Shown here piece by piece: positions 1-12,100 of a stretch of DNA of 64,000 nucleotides. Origin of the DNA: Ailanthus altissimus (Eukaryota; Streptophyta; Magnoliopsida; Sapindales; Simaroubaceae); contig OX327694.1 of NCBI GenBank assembly GCA_946807835.1, positions 4,538,001-4,602,000 on the forward strand, written 5' to 3'. A program made the translations under genes and the position numbers. The notes beneath the pieces were generated by a model. It saw nothing but the letters and a program-made list of their open reading frames with translations, did no database searches and was not told where the DNA came from. Every line of letters starts with the position of its first letter. Within the stretch, counting starts at the first letter, position 1.

Positions 1-239
1 CATAACAATGTCTACCTTTGATAAATCATCTAAATCAATACACTCTTCTATATTATCAACACTTCTAACACCATCTACATCTCTGTCCATCCCACTATTG
101 CAGTGCGTATAAGTTGGGTCTTCGTTGAACTTTTTAAAGAAATAATGATAATGATTCATTTTGTTTATGGGAACCACAACTATTGGTATTGTTGGAATTA
201 TGTGGCTCGTTGCTATCGCTTGCCAACAGTTAGGGTCGG
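1..239. other. Unassigned AT-rich sequence
   Basis: No gene, repeat or motif that I can support. The short open frame here has no recognisable domain. It lies directly upstream of the repeat starting near 240. Confidence 0.4.
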
Positions 240-2190
240 TGCTTACGTGTCATCTATGAATGTACATATACTTATGTATTTATACAAGTGTACATTTTCA
301 TTAAATCGCTAATAAACATTTATATGGTATTATACATGTAATGTTACAGATATTGTAAATCTAAAGGAGTTCGGATCAGATCTAAAAGAGTTTAGATAAG
401 GGCTCATAGTTAGCCACGCTGAGAGATATAAATGCTAAATGTTAGCATAACTAAGTGTTAGTTGGTTATAATACTCAGCAAATCCAAGAGTTGGAGCCTT
501 GTCTATAATGGGATATAAACTTGGGAGTATACTAGTAACTGCATAGTTGCAATCAGGTGCTAGAAAATGCTAATTGCGCAAGTATGTTCTCGAATATTTG
601 TCCCTGATTTATTTCTGTTGATGCAGGTATGTCGATAGATACTTTTAATATAGATTAGCACATGTCGTACTTATAAAGTATAAATGGTCGTTCCTAACCG
701 ACTGTGAGCTTGAAGCTCATATTGACATATGGGTATCAAGTTAGGACTGGATATGAAACAAATTCACTAGGGCCTCCGATAGACATCCTATATAAGCCGT
801 CAACGGAGGGTCTTCTCGAGTTGAGTAGTATACGTGGTCCTTTGACCTGAGTGCCACGATGAGCTTGTAAGTGATCCACCATACTTTGGTTTCACACATG
901 TCACAAACCTTTCATGGTGTGACCGTTGGGTGTTGTTGGGTATGGTCTGATGCTTATGGAGTCCGGTGTGTACAGATATGGGATCCGTAAACTCGTATAG
1001 GGAGTTCGATATCTAGATGCTTCGAGATTGTATCTCAAAACATCTTGTGGCCACAAGTATCAATCCCGAGAAAGAGTTCCGTCAGGGTAGAACAATATGG
1101 CAAAAGAGTTTGTGCATATTATTCAGTGAGATATAAGTCTGGAGATAAGATATGGATGAGCAAAATGAGATTTTACGGTGATAATCTATATCCTTGCACA
1201 TTCAGGATATCATGACGGAATGACTATAAGTATGCATTGTAACCTCAACTTGCATGGTTCAATGCGCTGATTTGTATATCCGTGACATGTGCGTGGGGCA
1301 TTGCTCACGGACTCATGGAATAGTTTCATTTGACGAATCAAGCATAGGACCTGGGGAGTTCCGCGAGATGGAGTGTGCTCGTTGTGTACTGGGGCAACGT
1401 ATTAGATTAAATTGTTTAATTCAGCAATATTTAGCACTAACACGGGAATGCGTACATATTTGTATTTAAGTGTTAAATACAACAACTAGTCAATAATTAT
1501 TATTTACTAATTATATAATGACACGTAGCATATTGTGGACCCTCAGTTGAGTTTACCTAAGTGTAAAATTTGGTGGGACTTACTAGGGGATGAATTTGGT
1601 AACTATTCATGAAGGATAAAATGGTCATTTTTTACTTTGATTATTTACTTATTAAATAATTAAATATCTCTCTTTTTATATTATATAATATATTATTATT
1701 ATATTATATATATATATATATATAAAGAGAAAGAGAGAGAGAGAGTGTGTGAATTTTAGCCATTTTGGCCGAGAGAAAGAGAAAGCTGAAATGGAGAGAA
1801 AGAGAAAAAAGAAAAAAAAAATAGGAAAAAAATGAAATTGTTTTATTTTTTTCTATGGTTCCATTTGAAGTAATAGTAGATTGTTTCAAATTCTCAATTT
1901 CTTATACTTTTGGAGAAAATGATATAAACACACATCTAAATATTTTGGGGATTAAGAGTTAATCTCGGGCTGCTGTTCTAGCTCACCAAGTCCACCATGT
2001 TAGTGACTAGAACTACACATGAGTTGGTCTTCATGCGGACTTTGAGGAAACACGTGTATAATATTATACGTTGAGGTGAGTTCTCTAGCTTATAAATATA
2101 TTAATGCGATTAATATATTTTATTTATTGTGTTTATTGCAAAATTTACACGCTTCCTCTGTGTTAGGCAATAGACACAATTGCACGTGCA
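240..2190 (+). repeat. LTR-like repeat family B, copy 1
   Basis: This stretch is a diverged relative of 52441-54530 on the same strand and of about 26141-28409 on the opposite strand. The copies share start TGCTTACGTG (or TGCTTATGTA), then colinear landmarks: a 'gagtttagat' block, a block about calls of 'cctttcatggt' and 'gatgctcatgga', and near the 3' side a promoter-like TA/GA tract. Length near 2 kb, a TG start, a CA-like end and the absence of any coding domain suggest a long LTR or a non-autonomous element. I found no matching target-site duplication, so the ends are approximate and the superfamily is not assigned. Confidence 0.5.
1700..1748. repeat. (TA)n-(GA)n microsatellite
   Basis: A run of alternating TA passes directly into GA repeats and a short GT run. 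It lies inside LTR-like repeat B copy 1. Confidence 0.85.
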
Positions 2191-2191
2191 T

Positions 2192-4839
2192 TGTCACGCC
2201 CCAGACCCAAAAGATCCGACACATGACATCACTTACATTCATTCAATAATATTTAAACATTCATTTCAATTTTTTTTTCAGAATTATAACAATTGAATTA
2301 TGACTGGGAAAATTAGTAAACCGAAGATACGTAGAGTTTTCTCAGAGATTAACACTCTACTACGTCACCAGTAACAACTTTGTTACCAGAAGCCCAGAAT
2401 ATATTCATTGCAAATTCTTACTTAAAATCAACCAATAACCACGCTTGGTGAAACTTAAACCAAATCCAACCACACACAATAAAATAATACATAAGTATTT
2501 ATTCAATAGGGACAAATCAAATATCTTATCCCATGTGTCCCCAAATGAAACACTCAGCAACCTAGCAACTTAGGGAATGCAAAGAACAACAGAAGCCTTG
2601 CCAAATCCGTTAAGCACACATGTACCTTATTTACCTGAAATCACCATAAACTATAATGAATATAAAACTTAGTAAGCATACTAGTTTTTCATATATCAAA
2701 TACAAATACATATATGTACACAGTGCATATGTATGATATGCTGTTATCAATCAAAATCATAATCTTATCAAATTACATGTCATGTAAGCGCTTACACATT
2801 CTTTCAAAACGTATAATAGGAATACCATCACTCAACTACTATTTAGTAGAAATTATATATCATATATCACATAATGAGCTAAATATCACTCATAGGTGAC
2901 ATACCGTATGAGAGGAATAGTACAAGTGAGGTTTTTAAATTACACATATATAATGCTCATGCTCGAAGGTAAAAGCCAAACCCTCACCCTGATCATCAGT
3001 GAGTCCTCTCACATGCACCAATACGCCATCACACGAATGTGATGACTCACTCTTCCTTTAAGTACCAATTGGATCCTCCCTATATATAGAATACATAACA
3101 TATACCAATCTCGAAGGAAAGACCACATATAAAGGCTCCACAAATCACATAAATACCTATTAAGTTAACAGTGAGTTCAAGTACCCTCAAAACACAAAAT
3201 ATTTTTCATGAACATATTACATAACATCTTATTTTGAAAGCTCATTTTCAAAAACACATGTATGTCTATGCTCAATGTCAATGCTCACATTCATAAATAT
3301 ATTTCTTTCACATTTCATATCAAATATACTTTGACACATTTAAAATATCATACACAGACAATTACTATGTTTATTGTGATTTTAGAAAAAGTCTAGTATA
3401 CTTACCTTTTAGCACTTTCGGGGTACAATGCTTAATTCTCCTTAATCTATCAATGGAGATTAATCCTTTCATAAGCTTCACAATTCACACAAAATAATTT
3501 AAATAGCTTACAAAATTATACTTATTGCACTTATCACATCAAAGTGGTCTAATTACTTGGTTTCTCAAAACCTATCATTCTGACCACTTATACTTAACAA
3601 ACTTTTCTTATATATCAAATAATGTCCAATTACTCCAAAATTAGAATATATCATTCTTAACTCATATATCATTCTGTCGTATAATATTATATCATAATTC
3701 CTACACAATCTATTCCATAAATACCATCAAATCCAAACTATTATCCTGACAGGATCAAGATATTTACTTAACAGTATTTAATCTCCCACTTTTATAAAAT
3801 CATATACTAACTCAAAAATTATAAAACTACCACCGAAATACTCTTGACACATATCTCAATTCATGATAAATATTTCACTTCAAAATCACTGCTAAAAGTA
3901 TTTTAAAACTATTTTATTTTATAGCTTTGAAAATCTGTTAATCAAATACTGCAATGAGCTGACACTCTTTAAAAAATCATAACAATTTAACCACATTGAT
4001 CTAAATTCTCAATTTTGAGTATATCATATTAGACATATAAAATTATCATATTTTATAAATTCGTAATTTTTAAAGATCAGTAAGCAGATCAAAAATTATT
4101 TGTCATTGTATCATACTGTTCACACAGGAAATTTCTAAAATTTCAGGGTCATTTTGGTAAATTCACTAAAATTTCAATTTCTGAAATTTTCAATTGATTC
4201 AAAGTCTCAGATAATTCTAAACATGTCTAATTTCATATACTTAAAATTAAAAATTAGAATCGAATCACAACAATTTATAAAATTCTTAGATCAGGAGACT
4301 ATCAAGTAGAAATTCTGCAATTCATCAAAATTTATCAAGCTATCTACATAGATCATCATCAATTCTCACAATATCTTACGAAATACACATCAAATCCTCA
4401 ATTATACATATTTTTAAAAATAAAAAATTAAAAGAATTAACTTAATTAACATAAATAAATTGAGAAATAGTTGTGATATACCTCTTAAAATCTAAAATTT
4501 TAATTTTTTATTCTCTTTCTCTCTCCTCTATTTCTCTCTTTTCTCTCTCTAAAGGGATAGCTCGACCCAAAAATGAGTAAATTAGGATTTCAAAAGTGTA
4601 TTTTTATACTAAGAGGCTAATATTTGATATTTATGAATTTGCCCATAAAACTTTTAAAGTATTACAATTTGGTCCTTAAAATAAATCTAAAGTCTTGCAA
4701 ATAAACCCAATACTAATAATATGTCCTTAACTTATATAAACACTACTAATAACAATACATAAATTAAGTATAACTCATATACAAATAAAATATGTATATA
4801 AATACTTATTCTTACCGATTATGGATACTGGTTACTACA
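2192..4839 (-). mobile_element. Probable gypsy (Tekay/Del-like) solo LTR
   Basis: On the plus strand the element opens TGTCACGCCCC and closes GGTTACTACA, so on the minus strand it runs TGTAGTAACC to GGGGCGTGACA, the end type I associate with Tekay/Del chromovirus LTRs. Flanks are tgcat (2187-2191) and cgcat (4840-4844), a target-site duplication with one mismatch. There is no coding region in the 2.65 kb, which fits a solo LTR. It lies against the 3' end of repeat B copy 1. Family assignment rests on the terminal motif only. Confidence 0.5.
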
Positions 4840-4844
4840 CGCAT

Positions 4845-5880
4845 CACCCACATACGTATATTAGATCCAACGCCAACTTGAAATGAATATGATTGGGTGA
4901 TTGGTTTTAAATGGGCGATTGTGTATCTTCTTCACACACGAGAGTTTTGGGATCCACTTGTTATACATAGATAACAGAACAATCATCTATTGGCCCCAAA
5001 AAGAATTGAACATATTTACTATTTCTAATTTTAATTGGTTTCAACTTAAACATCATTACATCAATTGAGATTTTTAGAGTCACTTTTTACTTCACATTGT
5101 CATAATTTACATCCCTCAAAATTGAAATACCAAAATTATTATATTTAATATATCTCTCATCTTTGTTATTAAAACTCTCTCACCTTTTTTAAACAAACAA
5201 CGATTGACTCATACTCCATGAGATTGAAACAAAAAAATTATTCAACATTGTTTGAAAAACATAAATCTAAAAAATTGCGTGAAACTACACAATAGCACGC
5301 GAGGTGCGACATTTAGACGCATTATGTGACATGCCTAAAATGGCACCTCATACATCCATTCTCATGAGCGAGAATGTGCCACACGAATATCTTCACAAAT
5401 TTGATTTTTAGATTCAACCTTAATTTTACAGATTTTCTCTCTCATCATTTCATTTATCTTTAAAACTTTACCTTATTATAATTGAATTATATTTCAATAC
5501 TAATACATTTCAAAATAAGTACAACTTTAAAAAATATATTATTTGCATATATACAATAAAATATACATTATAAGATAATGAAAAAATGCCTTAATTTTAT
5601 AAATAATTTACAAATCCAAATGTACTTATTTTAAATATTAAAGTGTATTTTTGGAGATGATTTGTTAAAATTTGATTCGATTTTGTATTTTTAATTTTCA
5701 AATTTTTTGTTTATCACTATATTGTACAGAGGAGGATCTATTTATCATTCATTTGATTAATAAAAATTAACCTCATAAATACTTTATGATTAAAAGATTA
5801 GTTAAAATTAAAAATTCCCAAAATACTTACAATTTTCTAAATGTATTTTTTTTTTAAAAAAAAAAAAATCAGATTCCCTT
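4845..5880. other. AT-rich intergenic region
   Basis: No gene or element recognised. It holds the sequence upstream of the APO gene and ends in a T/A homopolymer tract around 5845-5868. Confidence 0.4.
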
Positions 5881-5953
5881 CCATTGAAGCAAAAACAGAA
5901 GGCAAAGCTAGTTATCCGAGCTCCCCCTTAGTCATTAGACGCATCTGTTATCG

Positions 5954-5962
5954 AAACCCTAA
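5954..5962 (+). promoter_or_regulatory. telo-box (AAACCCTAA)
   Basis: An exact AAACCCTAA lies about 157 bases upstream of the APO start codon. Telo-boxes are common near the transcription start of plant genes for translation and organelle biogenesis, which suits the downstream gene. Functional role is inferred. Confidence 0.45.
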
Positions 5963-6118
5963 ATTAACCTCACTTCAACCTGAAATTAACCCAAACACAA
6001 TCCCTTATCAAGCGAACGAACAACTTTGTTCGATAATTTTTCATGCACACAAATAAACTGTTTGATATATATTCCCCAGACTTTTATTGTTAAAGAACTA
6101 TTATATTTCTATACCGAG

Positions 6119-7229
6119 ATGGCATGGAGGAAGAAATTACGCTTGAATGCTCTGGGGGAGTTGTCGGGTGGGCATCGATTTTACAGTCCGAAAGTGGATT
6201 GGGATAAACTTAGGCCAATGATTCTTAAAAGAATCGAAAATCGAGCAAAGAACTATCCAATTCGTGGCATGACTCCAGTAGCAGAGGACGTTCTTAAAGC
6301 CAGAGCTCTATTGATTCAAGGCGTCTCAACTCTTATAAAAGTTTTCCCCGTCCAGGCTTGTAAGTAAGTCTATTAAATTACTCCTGTAAAGACTCAAATT
6401 CAATTTATGTTTGAAAGAGAATTTATTGTAGTGGGTTCTCAAGTTCCACCTTCTTTGAGCGGATTGTATTAACCTTTATGTAAAAGTGTTATGGAAAATA
6501 TGAAATACTTGTTATTGCAGGTTTTGCCCTGAAGTCTATATTGGAGAGAAAGGTCACTTAATTCAAACCTGTCATGGGTTTAGGCGAAGAGCTAAAAATA
6601 GGGTTCATGAATGGATTAATGGTGGTTTGAACGATATAGTTGTCCCCGTGGAAGCATTTCATTTGCCTAACATGTTCCATCCGGTGATTGAACATAACCA
6701 AAGATTTGATTTTGACCGCATACCTGCAATTGTTGAGCTATGCTGGCAAGCAGGTGCTGATCCGAATGATGGAAATCTGTATTCCAGCAGCTGGGATTTT
6801 GATGGTGAGAATGGATTTGAGTCTTTGTTGCCAGAGGATTTGGCGTTGATAGCTAGTGGAACTATAAAGGCGTGGGAGATGCTAAGATTGGGTGTTGAAA
6901 AATTGATGTTGGCTTATCCGGTAAAAGTTTGTGAGCATTGTAAAGAGGTTCATGTTGGGCCTTCTGGGCATAAGGCTCGGCTTTGTGGAGTGTTTAAATA
7001 TGAGAGCTGGAGAGGACACCACTTCTGGAAGAGAGCTATGGTAGATGATTTGGTGCCTCAAAAGATTGTTTGGCATCAACGCCCTCAGGATCCTCCTGTA
7101 CTTTTGAATGAAGGATGCAGTTATTATGGACATGCGCCTGCTGTAGTGGATTTGTGTACAAAGGCTGGTGCTGTTGCTCCAAGCAAGTATTTTTCAATGA
7201 TGAAATGTCAAGGTCTATCAGCACCTTGA
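6119..7229 (+). CDS. APO4: APO-family RNA-binding protein (APO4-like, mitochondrial), two exons
   Basis: Exons 6119-6363 and 6521-7229 join to a 317-residue protein; the intron 6364-6520 has GT/AG ends and the join restores Lys82 in the motif C-K-F-C. Two APO repeats are visible, each with a zinc-finger-like pattern: C81, C84, H94, C99 and C219, C222, H232, C237, each followed by a basic, aromatic stretch (FRRRAKNRVHEW and YESWRGHHFW). APO proteins bind RNA and support intron splicing in plant organelles; members differ in being plastid or mitochondrial. The short basic start MAWRKKLRLNALGEL and overall length fit the mitochondrial APO4 subgroup better than APO1/APO2, but this is a judgement by pattern. 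I chose the ATG at 6119 over an in-frame one 93 bases upstream because the extension has no APO-like character. A telo-box lies upstream. Confidence 0.85.
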
Positions 7230-8032
7230 ACTTTAAGGACATCTGCAAGTTGCATTTTCAAGTGGTTCTCACAACTCATTTTGATTATCTTATTCAGTTC
7301 AAGGTCCTGATAATCTAGCTTTCTGCTGAGTTGATGTGAAGTGATCAGACTAACTGGGAACGCCTCTGCATGGATCCATATACTTCCAGTTAGAACTTTT
7401 GTTAGTAAACTTAACATTTGATACCTGAATATGTTAATTCAAGCATGAAACACAATGATGCACTGATCTTAATTCTTATGTATGCATTTTAGTAAATACT
7501 ATTTGAGGTACTAGTTCATATTCCTTGCCATGCCTATAGCCCATGAATTCAGATATTTAATAATACCTTGTTCTCTCTTTGAGACACAGATCTGCATACA
7601 TGTGGACATATGGAAGATGCATTTATATGCATATTAGGTCCAGCATTAGAGCAGTGAATTTCAATTGCCATGGAGCACTTCCAATCAATGTAACAGCAGT
7701 TGGTTGTTATTAAGTTAAAGTGTAAGTAATTATTTTAAGCATATACAGTAGCAAAAGCTATTCTGCACACTTTCCCTTGCATTGTGAGATGTTGATTGTT
7801 GTAGAAAACATATGCTGAATTGTAAGAAGTATGATTCTAAATTTATGCAAGTCAAGATGAGTAGGTTGTGTTGCTTTTGAGTACCTTGTGAAGATTTTTG
7901 CAAGGTATTCAAGTTTTTTTTTTTAAGTTCAGCAAGGTATTCAAGTTACATATGACATATTTATAAGAAAATAATATAATTGCTATATGCTCATGTTGGG
8001 GAAATTCTGTTTGATTGACATCTCTTGTTGCC
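7230..8032. other. 3' flank of APO gene, intergenic
   Basis: Probable 3' UTR of the APO gene followed by AT-rich sequence with a T-run near 7914. No further gene seen. Confidence 0.45.
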
Positions 8033-8120
8033 AATAATGCTAGTTTTCTTCACAATCCAACATGAATGTGTGCTAGAATAATGCTAGTTTTCTTCACAAT
8101 CCAACATGAATGTGTGTTAG
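8033..8120. repeat. 44-bp tandem duplication
   Basis: Two adjacent units, 8033-8076 and 8077-8120, each beginning AATAATGCTAGTTTTC, differ at a single base (gctag versus gttag). The near identity implies a recent event. Confidence 0.9.
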
Positions 8121-8159
8121 AGTCGGTATTGAATTAACATTTTGTTTTTTTTGTTTTTG

Positions 8160-8650
8160 TTTTTTTTTTCTTGAAATAGACTTCATTAAAGAAATCAAAG
8201 GAAACACATGATCTCAGTTGGAAAGTCTTCCAACAAAATTAGGGGTTCTTCAACAGAAGGAACTAACTTGGCCGGCTTATGAGCTGCCATATTACAAGAC
8301 CTGGGATTGAACTGAAAAAAAAAAAAAAAGGGACTCCTTTTAGCCACCAGCTCCTTAATATAGGCAATTACGATATCAAAAAAAAAAAAAAAAAACTCGG
8401 CAATTACCCAGTAAATTTCTTTTTTTGGAAATAATTATCCCCAAGACCATCTTAATTACATTCTTTGCATCAAACTCCACCACAAGCGGCACTATCTCGG
8501 AGACATAGGCCAGCTGAATTCTAAAAAACACTGGTTCTGCTTCTGCTTCTGCTTCTGCAATCTCTACATCACCAAAGAATTTTGAGCATTTAACAGCAGA
8601 TATCATTACCTCCCCCTTATTGTTCCTCACCATAGCATCAAAGAATTAAC
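8160..8650 (-). pseudogene. Decayed RNase H-like fragment (RVT_3 type)
   Basis: Reading the minus strand, a start like MVRNNKGEVMISAV leads through IAEAEA, IQLAY and VPLVVEFDAKNVIKMVLG, the pattern of the plant RNase H domain found at the end of non-LTR retrotransposons and in orphan RNase H-like genes. A tail reading NMAAHKPAKLVP and LEDFPTEI follows in another frame, matching the usual end of this domain. Homopolymer A/T runs at 8316-8330 and 8379-8394 and a GCTTCT microsatellite (encoding EAEAEAE) break the frame. It is not expressed as a whole protein. A similar relic occurs at 47150-47560. Confidence 0.55.
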
Positions 8651-9439
8651 ATTTGTTAAACAGGCACTAGCACTTGCTAATGAGATATTTATTTTGGGCT
8701 TTTGGTTGAAAGGTATTTTATTATTACAAAACTTTAATCATCTCATGCCAAATTTTGGTTGAACTGATTTGGCAGTGGAATCAGATTGCGAGAGACTAAT
8801 GGCAACTAGTTTCAGTTGAACGTCTGTTTTCCCATCGATGATTTTTCAACTAACATGAGTTGTTTTAAGCTCTTCTAATGTGCTCCAAGGAGTGATGTTT
8901 TTTATATTGAGGGGGAAATTTTAGTAAGCTAAACGGTGTATTTGCCAGAAATACTATAACGAGGGATTTGTTAAAATAAGTATTTACCTCTATTTCATAA
9001 TAATGAAGTATTTACCTCTATTTCATAATAATGAACTATTTACACTTTGTTACCAAATAGACAAATGACACCCATGATAGATAATAAGCATTAAATATGA
9101 TTTATTTCCTGAAGAACGGTTAAAAAACTTTGCATGCGAAGCGCATCTCATACTCATAATATAACGAGGCATGATCTTTTACGTTTCATTTTTCATTTTT
9201 TGGGCATGTGCTAACACATGTCAGAATTTCAATTAGACTTTACTCAGAATTCAAATTAAACCTCTCATATCAAAAGCATGCAAGGAGAATGCCGCAAACG
9301 TGAACACCTCGAATTCGTCAAAGCTTGATTTCTTCTCCCCGTCTCTCTCTTATCTCCTTATATTTCTCTAAAAAATGAGACTAAATTGAAATGCAGAATT
9401 TCATTATTTTATTTTGTTTATCACTGAGTCTTAACAATA
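8651..9439. other. Intergenic region with a 28-bp tandem duplication
   Basis: Contains two perfect adjacent 28-base units, 8980-9007 and 9008-9035 (unit begins GTATTTACCTC). The right part is the 5' flank of the small UBL gene, including a pyrimidine-rich stretch around 9330-9370. No gene seen. Confidence 0.6.
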
Positions 9440-9739
9440 ATGAAGGTGGCGGTGGAGATATTGACAGGAACATTGTTCTACATTGAAGTGGGAAATGATG
9501 CCACGGTTTCTGATCTAAAGAGAGAGATTGGAACCGTGCAAAAGCTCCCCTGCGACCGTCTGATCCTATTTCTCAACGATGATCAAAGCCGTCTGATGAG
9601 CAAAGATCAAGATGATGTCTCTTTGGCTGATTGTGGAGTCCAAGATGGGTCCCATATCTATCTGTTTTTCAACCCTCTTGATGCTGGTTCTAGTATTCAA
9701 CATTCTGTGTTCACTTTACCTGATACTCTCTTGTGTTAG
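9440..9739 (+). CDS. Small ubiquitin-like (single UBL domain) protein
   Basis: A single-exon frame of 99 residues. Residues 1-76 fit one ubiquitin fold: MKVAVEILTGTLFYIEV for the first beta hairpin, VSDLKREIG for the helix, LPCDRLILFLNDD for the next strands, and SLADCGVQDGSHIYLFF for the closing strand. The position matching ubiquitin's Leu-Arg-Gly-Gly tail reads NPLDAGSS, so there is no diglycine and the protein is unlikely to be conjugated. A hydrophobic-polar tail of about 20 residues ends in LLC. Two more UBL genes with two and three domains lie at 10270-11028 and 23301-23777, so this is one of a local group. Function unknown; binding of proteasome or chaperone partners would be inference only. 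Confidence 0.75.
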   Translation: MKVAVEILTGTLFYIEVGNDATVSDLKREIGTVQKLPCDRLILFLNDDQSRLMSKDQDDVSLADCGVQDGSHIYLFFNPLDAGSSIQHSVFTLPDTLLC

Positions 9740-10269
9740 GCCATTGTATTAGCCCAATGGTAGTGGCAATAGTGTTTACATTTTCTTTCTCTTCGGTTGT
9801 TTTCTTTAAATGTTTTGTAAATTTATGTAGATCCAGCAGATTAGCAGAATCATCTGGGTTGTGAGAGGAATATGTAATATTACAAAACATGAACAAATAA
9901 ATTTTATCTTTCTCAATACAAATTGAGGAAAATGCTAAGAGAAGAACTGTGGAAACAACCAAACAAAGTCTGTTAAAGACTTATTAACTTACCATGATTT
10001 ATACCCCAAAATTATGTAACTGCTTTGACTGTTTTCATAAATTAGTGTAATTGATAGGAGGATTAAAAAGCCCTTAAAAACTAAATTACTAATTTTGGTA
10101 AATGAAATGATTAGCATTATTACAAAAGTAACTAAAAATCAATTTGACACCTATTATTCAAACTAGAAATAATAATAAGCTGCTTTTAAAGGTAAATAAG
10201 CTTCCCATGACCTTTCTTCTGTATTAAATTGAATTTCTAGATAATATAGGTAAATAAATTTCAAGCATG

Positions 10270-11028
10270 TTAGTATCCGCCGCGGCTCACTGTTCCTTTA
10301 AACACATAGAGAATGTCCCCGGTTTCGACGCCGTGCCAACGGAGGCTACAATTGTCACGCATGATCCTCTGCTTGTGTATGAAAATATAATCCTGTTGTG
10401 GAAGAATTTTGACACTCAATAATAGCTGCTTCAAGTCATTAACAGTACTTGAATCTTGCATTTCCAGGGGAATGCTGGCTGCATTAAGCAAGCTAGATGA
10501 TGTTTGCACTATAATACTAACTTTTTTTATCGGAGGATTGTCTCTTGAGCGATTCAGAGTTTTTAAGAACACAATAATTTCGGAGAATTCATGGATCCCG
10601 TATTCGGAAAGATTGCGAAAATCGTCAACTAACTCATTTCCAGAATAGAAAAGTAACATTCTTCTGATAGGTGTGCCATCAACTATGTGGATTTTTTCTT
10701 TAAGGCTACGGACAGTTTCTGTTCTGTCAACTTCTATGTTAATTTTTCTGGAGGAAAATTTTATTATGATTTGGATTTTAGCGTGTGGGTTTAATGGAGG
10801 TTCGGTTATTGGTTTGATAGTGAGGTCGATTTTTGTACCTTCAGTGACAATGGGATAGTCTTCCATGTCGAGTCCATCGACAAGCTCCCAATCAAATACA
10901 GATAGAGTTTGTGAAGCCACCGGGAAGCCCAGGAATTGTTCTATCTTCCTTTTGATTTCCAGGACTGGTTCCTTGAGACTAACTTCCAGGGCAAATTCAT
11001 GTCCCCAGGCGACGATGATAACCCTCAT
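10270..11028 (-). CDS. Triple ubiquitin-like domain protein with RGG-Tyr end
   Basis: A single-exon 252-residue protein with three successive UBL domains: about residues 1-75 (MRVIIVAWGHEFALEV, EIKRKIEQFLGFP), 82-157 (AKIQIIIKFSSRKINIEV, SLKEKIHIVDGTP, LLFYSGNELVDDFRNLSEYGI split in two), and 168-246 (KKVSIIVQTSSSLL, DLKQLLLSVKILP, IFIHKQRIM). The family resembles plant multi-UBL proteins annotated as ubiquitin domain-containing. The last domain ends YVFKGTVSRGGY: an Arg-Gly-Gly followed by one residue, the layout of a polyubiquitin precursor's last unit. Whether it is trimmed is unknown. It faces the small UBL gene tail-to-tail at a gap of about 530 bases. Confidence 0.8.
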   Translation of the reverse strand: MRVIIVAWGHEFALEVSLKEPVLEIKRKIEQFLGFPVASQTLSVFDWELVDGLDMEDYPIVTEGTKIDLTIKPITEPPLNPHAKIQIIIKFSSRKINIEVDRTETVRSLKEKIHIVDGTPIRRMLLFYSGNELVDDFRNLSEYGIHEFSEIIVFLKTLNRSRDNPPIKKVSIIVQTSSSLLNAASIPLEMQDSSTVNDLKQLLLSVKILPQQDYIFIHKQRIMRDNCSLRWHGVETGDILYVFKGTVSRGGY

Positions 11029-12100
11029 AGGTGTTGCTAAATTTGCAATTTTCTTATTAGTTTTATCTGCTGTATTATCAAAGAGAGAACAAGATTAAAA
11101 CTAATTAAGAGAAATTGAGATAGCTTTGATTGGGTTAAATTAAAGTTTTTAACTAGTTCCTTGCATTACTTCTTTTGTGGCTGGTAAAAAAGATTAGCGT
11201 TGATTAAATTTCAGATCAAAAGAAGAGGAGGGGATGAAGTTTAATTAATTAATCATGATAATCATGTTGATTGAATGAGTATTGGGTACTATTATTTGCA
11301 TGTTGCCTTCATTCTGAAGGCATTTTGTATTTGTTTTGAGCACGATTTCATGCGATGTTTACTTTTGAAACAAGCAGCAAATCATGATCTCTTACATGTG
11401 CGAACTTATAAGCAGTTTAAGGAGTTCGTATATACATGAATGATGATTGGCATATTACTTTTCGTATTAAAAGAGAATTACATAATGCTATTCATCTAAT
11501 GACTATTGATTATCGTTAACTAAAACTATATGTTACTTCCAAAAATGTAAGACAAAAGTGGTTACCTGGTTTTTTAATTTTAATATCATTTCTCTTATCA
11601 AGTTGGCAAGCAAGGAAGCATATTAATACTAGATAAATTTCTTGCTCCAAACATTATTGCACGACACTTTCTGTAGTCTTCATTCAACTTTCTCATTTTC
11701 TCTTTTAATAAACCAATTTAAAATATAAAACAATAAAAACCAAAGTCATTAATTTATTATATATTGTCTTGAACTTACTAATTATGTGCTAATAGTTGAC
11801 TTGACTTGCTTTCGGACACTAAAAGTCGGAAAGCAAGGTACAGGAGCAGTTGCTCATGATCACTAAATATCATATTACCAAATTAAATGTTAGAATTGGT
11901 AATTAAAAATTGAATTCGAGATTTTGAGTTAAAAATTAATGAGAAGTCAGATATGAGATTGAGTATATTTTAGAAGAAAAGGAAATAAAAATAGCGAGTT
12001 GAAAATAAGGAGAGGACAAAAGCACGTTGGAGGCCTTTTTTCCAAGCCATGACACCATGGCGCCAACGCCAACTTACTGAAATTTCTAGTTTTAAGGTCT
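11029..12100. other. AT-rich intergenic region
   Basis: Holds the 5' flank of the minus-strand triple-UBL gene and AT-rich sequence without a recognisable gene or element. Confidence 0.4.

Noticed and set aside
1254..1469. 71-aa open frame in repeat B copy 1
   Set aside because: It is not kept in the other two copies and has no domain.
5841..6118. Upstream in-frame and overlapping open frames before the APO start
   Set aside because: They run through a homopolymer tract and untranslated-type sequence with no similarity to APO proteins.
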